Source: Jeotgalicoccus marinus DSM 19772
GTDB taxonomy: Bacteria > Bacillota > Bacilli > Staphylococcales > Salinicoccaceae
Direction: 5' to 3'
DNA length: 64,000 nucleotides
Assembly (NCBI RefSeq): GCF_000425825.1
Contig: NZ_AUEE01000007.1
Coordinates: 62,001-126,000 of the forward strand
The position numbers and the translations under genes were made by a program. The notes under the pieces were generated by a model. It worked only from the letters and a program-made list of their open reading frames with translations, was not told the origin of the DNA and made no database searches. Below, piece by piece: positions 8,492 through 17,665 of the stretch (positions within the stretch are counted from its first letter, which is position 1; every line of letters begins with the position of its first letter).

Positions 8492-11400
8492 ATGGATGAT
8501 GTGTCAAGGTTTGTAGCTGAAATACAAGCTGATATTAGAGACTTTGAACGTAAGTTGAAACGTGCGCAAGCTCAAGCAGCAGCATTACAGGATGAAGTTG
8601 AAGTAGAAGTTGATGCGGACATTAGTCGCTTCAGACGTGGATTGCTACAAGCAGAAGCCATGTCACGTATTTTTTCACGAAAAAATATTGAAAAGAATGT
8701 TGTCCTTAGATTCAAAAATGCTAGACAAAATTTAAGAAACTTCGTCACAGAAGTAGACAACATGAACGATAACTTCCAACATGAGTTAATGCGACTGGCG
8801 AAGATGATATCTGCAGTAGGAACGGTACTAGGAAACATGGTACGTGGAACATTGGTTGCATCATTCAGTGCTTTAATACCGATTATTGCAGGTCTAACAT
8901 CAGCGGTAATGGCGTTAGGTAATGCAATTGGTGTGACTGCAGGTAATTTAGCAGGTTTCCTCGGTGCAGTTGGTATAGCATTTGCTGGTGCTGCTGCATA
9001 CGGTGGTTTGGTTGCATCTGTACTTGCTAGATACAATGATGAAGCTTTTGAAGCAACTGAAGCATCTCGTGCATTTACACGAGCTTTAGAAAGCATTAAA
9101 TCTGTATGGAATGGAATAGTTGATCAGAACATCGACAAGATATTCATGCAAATGGGTCAAGCAATATACGCTGCTCAATTCGCATTGGAAGGTCTAACAC
9201 CATTCATAAACCAAGTGGTCGATTCCATGACGAGAATGACAAATGAGTTGAAAGCATTCGTGCAAGAGTCTCCGACAATGCTTAGGTTTTTTGACAATAT
9301 GAACTCAAAAGGTACAGCAGTTTTTGAGAACATCATTCGTGGACTTGGTCGGTTTGGTCAAGGCTTAATTGATATGGTCAACGCCGCAATGCCTTTAATT
9401 GAATGGGTAGCAGAGGGTTTCAATAACTTAGGTACTCAATTTGCTGAGTGGGCATCAAGAATGGCAGAAACGAATGGTTTTCATGATTTCATAGCATATG
9501 TTCAAGAGAATATGCCTAAGATTGGTAAGATATTTGGTGACTTTTTCCTAGGAGTTATCGATTTATTCGCTGCATTCGGTGAGAACAGCTCGACAGTTTT
9601 AGATGGATTACAAAATATGATGGAACGCTTTAGAGAGTGGTCGTCCACAATTAAGGAATCAGACGGATTCCAAAAGTTTATCGACTATATCCAAACTAAT
9701 GGACCAACTGTAGTAAGTTTGATTGGAAACATCGTGATGATGGTTGTCAACTTCGCAACTGCCATGGCACCGATTGCACAGATTGTATTAAATGTTGTGA
9801 CTGCAATTACTGGATGGATATCTGAATTATTCAAAGCGAATCCAATTGTTGCACAGATTGTAGGGTTAATTACAACCTTAGCTGGTATATTGATGATATT
9901 AGCTCCAGCATTCATATTTGTAAAAGAAACTTTAATTCCTTTTATAGCTACTTTATTCAGATTTTTAAAGATAGGGACTTTAGTTAGAGGGGTAATATCC
10001 CTACTAGGTAGAGGACTTTCTATGCTATTAGGTCCAGTAGGATGGGTTATAACTGGAATACTTTTATTAGCTGAAGCCTTTGTTACTCTTTATCAGAATG
10101 TCGAAGGATTTCGAAATATTGTCAACTCAGTTTGGGAGTTCGTGACCACATTCATTCAAGAAAGAATTGCATTAATCATTGAAACTTTTAATCAATTTAG
10201 AGAACAAGGACAGGGAATATTTGAAGCAGCTTGGAATACGATTGTTACGATCATTACGGAAGGATTAGCTCAAACTTGGACTGCAATCACGACTTGGATT
10301 TCAGAAGTTATTACAGCGTTTATTGAGTGGGGAACTGGAGTTGTAGAAAGTATAAGAACAGCTTTAATGGCTTTTGGTTTAATTATTCTCACAAAATTAC
10401 TTGAAGCTAAAACCGCCTTTACAACATGGATTTCTGACATAATTACAGGTATTATCGATTTTGGAATAAATTTAGTGACTACTATTACTAATGCATTAAT
10501 TCAATTCGCTACTGCAATTTTGACTAACTTAACGACTGCATACAATAATTTCATCACTTGGATAACTAATGTCATAACAAGCATTATACAATTCGGTGTA
10601 AATCTAGTGACCACAATCACAACAGCATTAGTTCAGTTTGCAACTGCAATTGCGACAAATCTCGCTACAGCATTTACAAACTTTACAACGTGGATAGCGA
10701 ACGTGATTTCTAGCATCATTAGCTTTGGTGCAAGCATCATCAGTAGTATCGCTTCAACAATGGCATCATTCGTGTCCAGTATTGCAAGTGGTTTAGCGAG
10801 TGCGATTAGCTCGATTGCATCATTCATCGCATCTGGAATCAGTGCAATCATCAGTTTTGGAGCGCAAATTGTCTCCACAATCGTTAGTGCGATGGCTAAT
10901 TTCGTGAGTTCTATTGCCAGTGGAACGGCTAGTGCGTTAAGCACAATAACAAGTTTTATAGCTTCAGGAATTAACGCTATTGTATCCTTTGGTTCTCAAA
11001 TCGTATCTACGATTGTTTCTGCAATGGCTCAATTCGTGTCCGCAATCGTTTCTGGCGGAGCGCAGGCAGTGAGTGCAGTAGTTTCAATGGGAAGTCAAAT
11101 CGTGTCCTCTATTGCAGGGTTTGTAGGCAATATGGTAAGTGTTGGTGCTGATTTAATCAGCGGTTTAATACAAGGTATAAAAAGTATGGCAGGTGCAGCA
11201 GTAAATGCAGCTAAATCTGTAGTCGGTGATGCAATTGCTGGTGCTAAAAACTTACTTGGAATTAACTCTCCATCACGTGTGTTCCGTTCATTCGGTGAGT
11301 ACACTATGCAAGGTTTGGAAATCGGTATTAACCGCATGGCAAATCGGGCAGTTGGTGCAGTAACAGATGTAGCTAGGGATATGACAAACTCGTTTGCACC

Positions 11401-11605
11401 GGACTTAACGACTACCGCTGATATAGATAGTCAGATTGGAAACTTCAACCGTGAGCTACGCAGTACAGTGGATGCAGACATCCAATCCGGCATTGAAACA
11501 CAACGCCCACAAGTCAATGTGACTGTACGAAATGAAGGCGATGTTGAGATGATCCGCAGTTATATTCAGGAAGAAGACGGAATAGATGAAAGTCTAGCAT
11601 TCTAG
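8492..11605 (+). CDS. Tape measure protein with 44-residue repeats
   Basis: 1037 residues, the longest gene of the tail module, starting after AAGGAGTG. It sets tail length and is ejected with the DNA. Layout: helical charged N-terminus (1-110), hydrophobic Gly/Ala-rich segment (about 115-180), several amphipathic helices with conserved Trp, a second hydrophobic region (about 440-540), six tandem 44-residue units (about 600-863), and a C-terminal segment with INSPSRVFRSFGEYTMQGL, which is widespread in Gram-positive tape measures. No peptidase or transglycosylase domain is evident. Confidence 0.94.
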   Translation: MDDVSRFVAEIQADIRDFERKLKRAQAQAAALQDEVEVEVDADISRFRRGLLQAEAMSRIFSRKNIEKNVVLRFKNARQNLRNFVTEVDNMNDNFQHELMRLAKMISAVGTVLGNMVRGTLVASFSALIPIIAGLTSAVMALGNAIGVTAGNLAGFLGAVGIAFAGAAAYGGLVASVLARYNDEAFEATEASRAFTRALESIKSVWNGIVDQNIDKIFMQMGQAIYAAQFALEGLTPFINQVVDSMTRMTNELKAFVQESPTMLRFFDNMNSKGTAVFENIIRGLGRFGQGLIDMVNAAMPLIEWVAEGFNNLGTQFAEWASRMAETNGFHDFIAYVQENMPKIGKIFGDFFLGVIDLFAAFGENSSTVLDGLQNMMERFREWSSTIKESDGFQKFIDYIQTNGPTVVSLIGNIVMMVVNFATAMAPIAQIVLNVVTAITGWISELFKANPIVAQIVGLITTLAGILMILAPAFIFVKETLIPFIATLFRFLKIGTLVRGVISLLGRGLSMLLGPVGWVITGILLLAEAFVTLYQNVEGFRNIVNSVWEFVTTFIQERIALIIETFNQFREQGQGIFEAAWNTIVTIITEGLAQTWTAITTWISEVITAFIEWGTGVVESIRTALMAFGLIILTKLLEAKTAFTTWISDIITGIIDFGINLVTTITNALIQFATAILTNLTTAYNNFITWITNVITSIIQFGVNLVTTITTALVQFATAIATNLATAFTNFTTWIANVISSIISFGASIISSIASTMASFVSSIASGLASAISSIASFIASGISAIISFGAQIVSTIVSAMANFVSSIASGTASALSTITSFIASGINAIVSFGSQIVSTIVSAMAQFVSAIVSGGAQAVSAVVSMGSQIVSSIAGFVGNMVSVGADLISGLIQGIKSMAGAAVNAAKSVVGDAIAGAKNLLGINSPSRVFRSFGEYTMQGLEIGINRMANRAVGAVTDVARDMTNSFAPDLTTTADIDSQIGNFNRELRSTVDADIQSGIETQRPQVNVTVRNEGDVEMIRSYIQEEDGIDESLAF
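10289..11080 (+). repeat. Six tandem 132-bp units in the tape measure gene
   Basis: Six consecutive 44-codon units align without gaps (residues about 600-863). Each begins TTWI- or SFIA-like and has an I-x-FG step near residue 13-15 and an F near 29. Units 1-4 keep Trp at position 3; units 5-6 have Phe. The last three units are Ser/Ala-rich and closest to each other. The diverged DNA suggests old duplications. Confidence 0.85.
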
Positions 11606-11617
11606 GAGGTGCTTTAA

Positions 11618-12538
11618 ATTAAGACAGTCGATGCAGAATTAATTAAAAATGGCACATCGTATTTAGTGTCGGACAACAAATTGACAGGCACCTCACTAGA
11701 GGTGCTTTCTTTTATGTCTTCAGGCATTAAAAAACGGACAGGCAGTGAGTATTCAGATGGACGACCCGGAAGGATTAATTACCATTCAGAAGACGAATAC
11801 AGAACGATTACTTTATTAGTACAGTCCACAGCACACGATATGCAAGACATCGCGCATTTAAGAGATGCGGTTAATGAATTGTTTGATGGCGAACTGATGC
11901 TGCGTGAGATGCGTATCAAAAGTGTGGAAGTTGAATACGAAAGTGTGGGGCAACGCACAGGTGAACTTCAATTAGAATCGACTGAATACGTCAATGGCAA
12001 GCAAATAAAAGTGACTATGGTAAATAGTCCTGAAGTAGACGACACAACGCTTGTGAGTATGTTTACAGTCGAATTCGAAACAATAGAGTTACCTTACTTC
12101 GAAACGATTTACACCACACTAGAACTCCATGACAGCGGTTATTCATCAGCGGTTGAAAAATACGGATTAGTCGATAATATCGATGACGAAAAAGTGAAGT
12201 ACCGGTTTACTGAAAGTAATTTCACTGTATACAACGCAGGTAACGTGACTGTTGAGCCGGAGAGTATGTATATCTCGTTGTTATTTTATTACTGTTCAAT
12301 TCCTAACGGAAAAATGACAGTTAAAAACTTAACCACAGGCGACACATTAATAATAAACAGCACAGAAAACAGGCGACACATCAGACAGGACGGCATGGTG
12401 TTTACTATTGGTGCTGTAAACCGTTTCAGAGATACAAATAGAAAATTCATCAGTCTAGCGCCTGGTGACAACAGATTTGAAATCACAGGCGCTACATTTG
12501 ATGAAGCGAGAATAGACTTTAAATATTATTATAAATAA
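11618..12538 (+). CDS. Distal tail protein (Dit), probable ATT start
   Basis: The Dit hub joins the tail tube to the tip (phage tail family, SPP1 gp19.1-like). The frame is open from ATT 11618, eight bases after a perfect AGGAGG, and reads KTVDAELIKNGTSYLVSDNK, a plausible Dit N-terminus. The only conventional candidate downstream, GTG 11666, has no ribosome site and would drop this strand. There is no ATG or GTG in frame between the upstream stop (11615-11617) and 11666. From ATT the protein has about 306 residues; from GTG 290. Confidence 0.85.
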   Translation: MKTVDAELIKNGTSYLVSDNKLTGTSLEVLSFMSSGIKKRTGSEYSDGRPGRINYHSEDEYRTITLLVQSTAHDMQDIAHLRDAVNELFDGELMLREMRIKSVEVEYESVGQRTGELQLESTEYVNGKQIKVTMVNSPEVDDTTLVSMFTVEFETIELPYFETIYTTLELHDSGYSSAVEKYGLVDNIDDEKVKYRFTESNFTVYNAGNVTVEPESMYISLLFYYCSIPNGKMTVKNLTTGDTLIINSTENRRHIRQDGMVFTIGAVNRFRDTNRKFISLAPGDNRFEITGATFDEARIDFKYYYK

Positions 12539-12541
12539 CTG

Positions 12542-12572
12542 GAAGTCATCTATTTATAGGTGGCTTCTTTTT
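12542..12572 (+). terminator. Terminator after Dit
   Basis: GAAGTCATC and GGTGGCTTC pair (with G-T pairs) around an 8-base loop, then five T. The hairpin lies between Dit and the receptor-binding gene and is likely a partial terminator. Confidence 0.65.
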
Positions 12573-12586
12573 AATGAGGTGAAGGA

Positions 12587-14254
12587 ATGAAATTAAATAG
12601 AACACCGTCCTTGCATGACAGGAAATGGCGCAATGAAGAAAATGAAAACTGGCGAAAAATTGAGGAATCATCAGGTAAAGTCGATTCCGTTATTTCAGAA
12701 GCGGAAAAGACATTAACGGAAGCGAAGAAAACTAACTCAGAAAATAAGGATGTTCAGAATCAACTGGATAACTTGGTAATCGAGAGTGGAAACGCTAATG
12801 CGGAAGTTTCACAAGCCCGTGGCGATCACGCTTTATTAAAAGAGCGTTTTGAAGATATAGAAAGTAAACGTGGGGACTTTGTCTTTACTTCTAATTCATC
12901 GCAACCGCCAAAAAAGGGTTTCAGCACAAACACTTATAAATTAGTCAGAAAAATAGATGCGGATAACATCGAAGTGTTTCAGAAAACAACCTCCGGTTAT
13001 GTCCGTTATTTATTTAGACGAAATACAGGTGGCAGCGGTTATGGTGTAGATTACGAAGCATTAAGGATTGTTAGAGCAGAGCCAATATCAGACATCGGGT
13101 TATTTAAGAAAGTGAACGCACCAACCAGTGGGACAGTCAGCAGAACATTTAGCACGGAAGGTATTACAGCAGGTCTAAGCAACTTTTTTGACAGCTACAA
13201 TGCGAGTAGCGAAAAATTCGCACCAAGCACAAATGGAGAGTTAGTTCCGTGGACGATTGCTACAGGTGCTTCAGTAACCTACCGAGTTGATAAACCGCTT
13301 AACGGTAAAATTAATGTAGTGTTCTTTAGTCGTCAAAATTATACAGGAAATGACACTGTAAACATCAAAATAAATGGACGTGTCGCTAGAACAGTGACAA
13401 TTGACGATAGCTTTAACCAGTCATTTAAACGTTTCGATATTCCAGTCTTTGAGCGAGCAACATCAACAGCCAGTCCCTTAGATATTACGATAGAGAACAC
13501 GTCATCTAACGAGGTCTATATATGCGCCATTAATTTACTGAAATTAAGTGAATATGCCGGGGAATCCGTGGATTCTTATTTCGCAATGGGTTCGAGCCTA
13601 CACCCATTTATATCAAACTCCGGTGCGAGTGACTACGCTTTCAGAAACGCTGAAAACAATCAGTTATTCGGATCGTATCATGGGGGAGAGGTCAACGCTA
13701 GATTGGATGTTATGTGGCGAGATAGTTTCCACGATAGACAGACTTACGTTGACTTTGAAAGTATTGGAACGGATAAGTGGGCAGTGATGTCCAATTTCTC
13801 ATTCAGACAGTCTACTGTATTAATTGGGCGGGCATATATGCGTGTGGATAATGATTTCAATACAGATGGCACGTTGCAATCTTACTTTTCTTATTCGTTG
13901 CTACCTAATGTAGACCCAATTCCGTTAAGCACTATTTGGGTAGCGATTGTGTGTACTGATCCGAATTTTAGAATTGTACGTTATCCTTTTTATAGCCCGG
14001 GTACAGATACAGGACATCTGTATTTCGATGCAACAGAAGGCTATGTTATACAGGAAACTCCGGCAGGTAATCAGCAAGTTCATACGCGTTACTCAAGATT
14101 TAACAATGAATATGTGGGTGACCCTAAAGCGAGTAGTATTTCTCGTGCAACTTCATATCATAAGCTGTACTATGCGCCAGTGAGAAACACAGATGAGTTG
14201 GTATATCCGAGTGTGTTCCAATTTAGCAGAGCGATTGACTGTTTTGTCTATTAA
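12587..14254 (+). CDS. Tail fibre / receptor-binding protein candidate
   Basis: 555 residues, ATG after GAGGTGAAGG. Residues about 1-75 are charged and coiled-coil-like (repeated SEAEKTLTEAKK pattern). They are followed by ARGDHALLKERFEDIE (about 76-91), a motif common at the shaft-head junction of Gram-positive phage fibres. A beta-rich region (about 223-325) resembles a carbohydrate-binding jelly roll, and the C-terminal 200 residues are aromatic-rich. It probably touches wall glycopolymer. It lies before Tal rather than after it. Function inferred from architecture and place. Confidence 0.72.
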   Translation: MKLNRTPSLHDRKWRNEENENWRKIEESSGKVDSVISEAEKTLTEAKKTNSENKDVQNQLDNLVIESGNANAEVSQARGDHALLKERFEDIESKRGDFVFTSNSSQPPKKGFSTNTYKLVRKIDADNIEVFQKTTSGYVRYLFRRNTGGSGYGVDYEALRIVRAEPISDIGLFKKVNAPTSGTVSRTFSTEGITAGLSNFFDSYNASSEKFAPSTNGELVPWTIATGASVTYRVDKPLNGKINVVFFSRQNYTGNDTVNIKINGRVARTVTIDDSFNQSFKRFDIPVFERATSTASPLDITIENTSSNEVYICAINLLKLSEYAGESVDSYFAMGSSLHPFISNSGASDYAFRNAENNQLFGSYHGGEVNARLDVMWRDSFHDRQTYVDFESIGTDKWAVMSNFSFRQSTVLIGRAYMRVDNDFNTDGTLQSYFSYSLLPNVDPIPLSTIWVAIVCTDPNFRIVRYPFYSPGTDTGHLYFDATEGYVIQETPAGNQQVHTRYSRFNNEYVGDPKASSISRATSYHKLYYAPVRNTDELVYPSVFQFSRAIDCFVY

Positions 14255-14268
14255 GGGGATGTGGTTAA

Positions 14269-16170
14269 ATGCTGTTTGCAAGAGATTATGAAAACAATGA
14301 ATATCCGATATTAGCAAAGAAAATCGTCACATCCGAATTGAACGGAAACGAAGATTTAGAACTGCACATCCCGCAGCAGAAAAACAACAACTTAGATTTA
14401 CTTAGTATAGATAAACTGTGGGAATTTGATTATAACAACATCATATATAAAGCGGTAAACGTTAAACGGCAGACGAGAGGTAATAGCTTTAACTTAAATG
14501 TTAGAGCCATGCCTCTTTTTTATTGGGAATTTTCCAAGTCGATTATTCATGAAAACCACGACGGATCACACACGGCAAACAGTGCATTTAGAACAGTGTT
14601 CGATGGCTCTGGGTTTAACTTTGCGTTAGTTGACTTCAGCCCTTCAGTGACGATTGAAGGTTTCGGTAAAGGGGCAAACCGATTAGAACTGTTTAAACGT
14701 TTGCTTGACCGTTACAACTATGAATTTGAGATTCAAGGTAGAACAGTCTACATGAAGCACTTAATCGGCAACGATACGAATTATATGTACAAGTACAGAC
14801 TGAACGCCAGTAACGTGTCAGAAAATATCGACGCGAGCAGCATGTTCACGTATATCCGTGGTTTTGGTGATTTTGAAGAAGGCGAAGAAGATTACTTTAA
14901 CAATGCGGGGCTACAAGACGATTATCTTTCTCCACTCGCAGAAATAGTTACCAAGCCAGGTCAACTACCGGATGAAGGACCTCCAATTGTGGATGGTCGT
15001 ATAACGCAGGTGGATACACTTAAAGAAGCTATGAGAAAAGCGGTCGAAGAATCACTTGCAATAACGATAGAAGGTACTCTGCACGATGTTAGACAAATGG
15101 GATACGACATAGCAGTGCCAGTTAAAGGTGACAGGGTGTGGCTGCATGACGAACGTATAAACTTAGAACAGGAAGTACGTCTGCACAAGATCGTGACGAC
15201 ATACGACGAGAAGGATAATATCATCGCTTGTGATGTCACATTTGGCAGTCAGTCCATTGGCGAAAGACACAAGGCGAATATCAATACGTTATCTAAACGT
15301 TTTGCAGACTTACTCACAGGTAAGTTGAAACTACCGATTATCAGTTTAGAACAAATCGGCATGGATATGATTAACGCTATTCATGCAGCTTCGTCCGAAA
15401 TTATATTCGGTGACTTCGGTATGCAAGCGATTAGCAAAACGAATCCAAACCATGTATTCGGAGTTAATAGCGAAGGTTGGTATATATCTCAAGATGGCGG
15501 ACGTACACCGAAGACGATAGCAACTGCACAAGGTATATACGCTGATGCACTATTTGCTGGCACGTTGTGGCTGACGAATGAAATGAATATCGAATCAGCG
15601 GACGGCTATTTGAATGTAACGGGTAGTCGTTTTGTTATGCGCAGTAAAACGAACACTAATAACGCAGTCGAAATCACACCAGAAGGTGTCACTATAAACG
15701 GTTTTGATGGACGAGAATTTATTGTTGATGGTATTATGCGCGGTCAACAAGTGGCTAACATCCAACGTTTTAATTTAGAAGACAACGTGCATTATAACGG
15801 TCGGGATATGGAGGTTAACTCTGATGAATATTACGCGCTGTACGTTGTTTGGGATAGGTTTAAAGGTCGATATTTAGATTTATCGGGTACGGTTAGACTT
15901 GATAGCGCAAGCGTACACTCATTTAGACATTTTGATATACAAATTACGCGTGTTGGAACTGGAGATGTTATTGCAACGCTAAGAAAAGAAGCACATAAAA
16001 CAACTGACCCTTTAGTGTACTCATGGGATTTACGTATTGATTTACAAACTTACTTCAATACAATCGTCGATTATCGGAGAATAGATTTTTATATTAATGC
16101 GAGATTGGTCAATGCGCTAGGTCAGAACATGGCATACTTCAGATTGAATCAGGGGGAATTCTATGGTTAA
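14269..16170 (+). CDS. Tail-associated lysin / baseplate hub (Tal, prophage endopeptidase tail family)
   Basis: 633 residues. The first ~370 match the Tal hub: MLFARDYENNEYPI start, LWEFDYNNIIYKAVNVKRQ strand pair, the MFTYIRGFGDFEE segment, and GDRVWLHDERINLEQEVRLHKI. Such trimers close the tail tip and often carry a peptidoglycan hydrolase. The C-terminal part (about 370-633) looks like a fibre extension, with TPEGVTINGFDGREFIVDG repeats of beta-helix type, and no clear hydrolase motif. It overlaps the next gene by 8 bases. Confidence 0.88.
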   Translation: MLFARDYENNEYPILAKKIVTSELNGNEDLELHIPQQKNNNLDLLSIDKLWEFDYNNIIYKAVNVKRQTRGNSFNLNVRAMPLFYWEFSKSIIHENHDGSHTANSAFRTVFDGSGFNFALVDFSPSVTIEGFGKGANRLELFKRLLDRYNYEFEIQGRTVYMKHLIGNDTNYMYKYRLNASNVSENIDASSMFTYIRGFGDFEEGEEDYFNNAGLQDDYLSPLAEIVTKPGQLPDEGPPIVDGRITQVDTLKEAMRKAVEESLAITIEGTLHDVRQMGYDIAVPVKGDRVWLHDERINLEQEVRLHKIVTTYDEKDNIIACDVTFGSQSIGERHKANINTLSKRFADLLTGKLKLPIISLEQIGMDMINAIHAASSEIIFGDFGMQAISKTNPNHVFGVNSEGWYISQDGGRTPKTIATAQGIYADALFAGTLWLTNEMNIESADGYLNVTGSRFVMRSKTNTNNAVEITPEGVTINGFDGREFIVDGIMRGQQVANIQRFNLEDNVHYNGRDMEVNSDEYYALYVVWDRFKGRYLDLSGTVRLDSASVHSFRHFDIQITRVGTGDVIATLRKEAHKTTDPLVYSWDLRIDLQTYFNTIVDYRRIDFYINARLVNALGQNMAYFRLNQGEFYG

Positions 16171-16486
16171 TGTTTACGGAAATTTACGTGATGAAAACGA
16201 TAACGACATTCCAGGTCGATGCACATTGTTTATTACCAAAACGGATGATAAAGGGAACATAAACGAATGCTTATCAGGTATTGCAGGTGTACCGATGACA
16301 AATGGCACAATGTTCATCGTTGATGAGTGGCTCATAGACCAGTTGGATAAAGTGCAATTTATCGACGGTACTTTAAAAGTCAAAGACGGCGAGGAACTCA
16401 CACCACCAGTTAAATCCGAAAAAGAATTACAAAGAGAAGCGTTATTGAAACAGCTTGCTGAATTGGATTCACAGCCCTCGGAATAA
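16163..16486 (+). CDS. Small baseplate-region phage protein
   Basis: 107 residues, starting inside the Tal end with GGGGGAATT upstream. The N-terminus (MVNVYGNLRDENDNDIPGR) suggests a small beta domain; the last 25 residues (ELQREALLKQLAELDSQ) form an amphipathic helix of the type often found in short phage proteins after the fibre genes. The terminator overlaps its final codons. Function unknown. Confidence 0.75.
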   Translation: MVNVYGNLRDENDNDIPGRCTLFITKTDDKGNINECLSGIAGVPMTNGTMFIVDEWLIDQLDKVQFIDGTLKVKDGEELTPPVKSEKELQREALLKQLAELDSQPSE

Positions 16487-16501
16487 CCGCGGGCTTTTTT
16501 A
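16473..16501 (+). terminator. Terminator at end of tail module
   Basis: AGCCCTCGG pairs with the CCG...GGGCT side, followed by seven T. It overlaps the last codons of the preceding gene. Confidence 0.75.
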
Positions 16502-16525
16502 TTATGCAGAAAGGGGTTGTGTTAT

Positions 16526-16915
16526 GTGAGTGAAGCACACAAAGCAGAGGTGCATAAAGTGATACGAAGGGAGAAAGTAAAGGTACTTCTGTACCCTGTC
16601 GCAATGTTCGCGCTAGTCTATGGCTTATGGATTTCTATACAGCCGTCTATTCTGCGCAATTACGACGTTTACAGGCTGATTAGCAACATCTTGGAACCGT
16701 ACCAAATCGGTGGTATTTTTGTTGCTCTGGCGGTTGGTATGCTTGTGAGTTACTGGCTAAGAAGTCGCAGGTTACTATTTACCTTTACTATGATACTGAT
16801 GATTATCTGGAGCGTATTTACTGTGTCATTCGTTATTTCCCCACCACCGAATACAGTGTGGCTATTATCAGCAACGTGGATGTACTTTAGCTTTGAATTA
16901 GTTAGGCGGGTGTAG
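16526..16915 (+). CDS. Phage integral membrane protein (four helices)
   Basis: 129 residues from GTG 16526, nine bases after AAGGGG; the upstream TTG (16517) touches that site and is unsuitable. Four hydrophobic helices are visible (LLYPVAMFALVYGLWI, IGGIFVALAVGMLVSYW, FTFTMILMIIWSVFTVSFVI, WLLSATWMYFSFEL) after a basic N-terminus. It precedes the holin and could take part in lysis control or exclusion of other phages. Neither role is shown by sequence. Confidence 0.78.
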   Translation: MSEAHKAEVHKVIRREKVKVLLYPVAMFALVYGLWISIQPSILRNYDVYRLISNILEPYQIGGIFVALAVGMLVSYWLRSRRLLFTFTMILMIIWSVFTVSFVISPPPNTVWLLSATWMYFSFELVRRV

Positions 16916-16919
16916 CCCG

Positions 16920-17183
16920 ATGAGTACAGAATACGTTGTCATGATTATAGTTGCATCCATCACTGCGGTAGGTGGTTGGATAGGGAATCACATCAGTAAT
17001 AAGCCTAAGCGAGAAGATAGTCACATGAATAAAATCAACTTGATTATTACGCAGTATGAGGCATGGAATGAGGAACTAAAAGAGCGAAATGTCACGTTAA
17101 AAAAAGAAAACCACATTTTACGTGAGAAAGTAGATTGTCTCGAAAAGCGTATTCGAGAACTTGAAGGAGGTGAGAAGAAGTGA
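16920..17183 (+). CDS. Single-span membrane protein with coiled coil, lysis module
   Basis: 87 residues: a short outside end, one membrane helix (VMIIVASITAVGGWIG), then about 50 residues of charged coiled coil (NEELKERNVTLKKENHILREK). Start ATG 16920 comes five bases after the previous stop. The architecture recalls XhlA-type holin partners, but the sequence match is not convincing. Its TGA overlaps the holin GTG, so the two are probably co-translated. Confidence 0.78.
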   Translation: MSTEYVVMIIVASITAVGGWIGNHISNKPKREDSHMNKINLIITQYEAWNEELKERNVTLKKENHILREKVDCLEKRIRELEGGEKK

Positions 17184-17428
17184 CTCCAAAGAACAATAAG
17201 ACGCAAGGTTTAGTTAGGTTGGCAGTATTAGTAATACTACTACTTAATCAAACGCTAATTAGTCTAGGTTACAATCCACTGCCATTTTCAGAAGAGCAAA
17301 TATATGAAGGCTTGTCATCTGTAGCGTTAGTTGCGTCAGCGATTTACAGTTGGTGGCGCCATAACAATATCACGACAGAAGCAGAGCAAGCGCAAGTTGA
17401 ATTAGAACGTAAAAAGAATCGTAAGTGA
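17180..17428 (+). CDS. Holin, SPP1 family
   Basis: 82 residues starting with GTG, nine bases after AAGGAGG. The sequence has the pattern of SPP1-type holins: LLLNQTLISLGYNPLPFSEE, then SSVALVASAIYSWWRHNNIT, and a charged C-terminus. Two membrane helices can be drawn. Holins open the membrane at a set time and let the endolysin reach the wall, which fits the downstream gene. Confidence 0.92.
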   Translation: MTPKNNKTQGLVRLAVLVILLLNQTLISLGYNPLPFSEEQIYEGLSSVALVASAIYSWWRHNNITTEAEQAQVELERKKNRK

Positions 17429-17429
17429 A

Positions 17430-17457
17430 GGGTCTACTAAACAGTAGGCTCTTTTTT
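17430..17457 (+). terminator. Terminator after holin
   Basis: GTCTACT and AGTAGGC pair (one G-T) around AAAC, followed by C and six T. Confidence 0.75.
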
Positions 17458-17482
17458 ATGAGAAAAATGAGGAGGCGTCATT

Positions 17483-17665
17483 ATGACAGACCGTAAAGCA
17501 GAAGAAATTGAGTTAGATGAAGGTATTGGCGTTGAAGAAGTGCCAGAGGACGGTTTTGAAGTCGAAGAAGTAGCGCAAGGCGAGTTTATCGGACTTCCAG
17601 AAGATGAAGCAGAAGAGGACGTTATGCCTGAAGAAACTGACGAAGTGGTCAATCACGATGAGTAA
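17483..17665 (+). CDS. Very acidic small protein before endolysin
   Basis: 60 residues, of which well over a third are Asp or Glu, with almost no basic residues after position 5. GAGGAGGCG precedes the ATG. Its last codons overlap the endolysin ATG (ATGAGTAA, 17658-17665), so it may couple translation of the lysin. Acidity could suggest DNA mimicry or simply a spacer ORF; nothing in the sequence decides. Confidence 0.68.
   Translation: MTDRKAEEIELDEGIGVEEVPEDGFEVEEVAQGEFIGLPEDEAEEDVMPEETDEVVNHDE

Noticed and set aside
8572-9096. 174-codon minus-strand frame under the tape measure gene
   Set aside because: Antisense shadow of an Ala-rich coding region; no promoter or ribosome site and no protein-like motifs.
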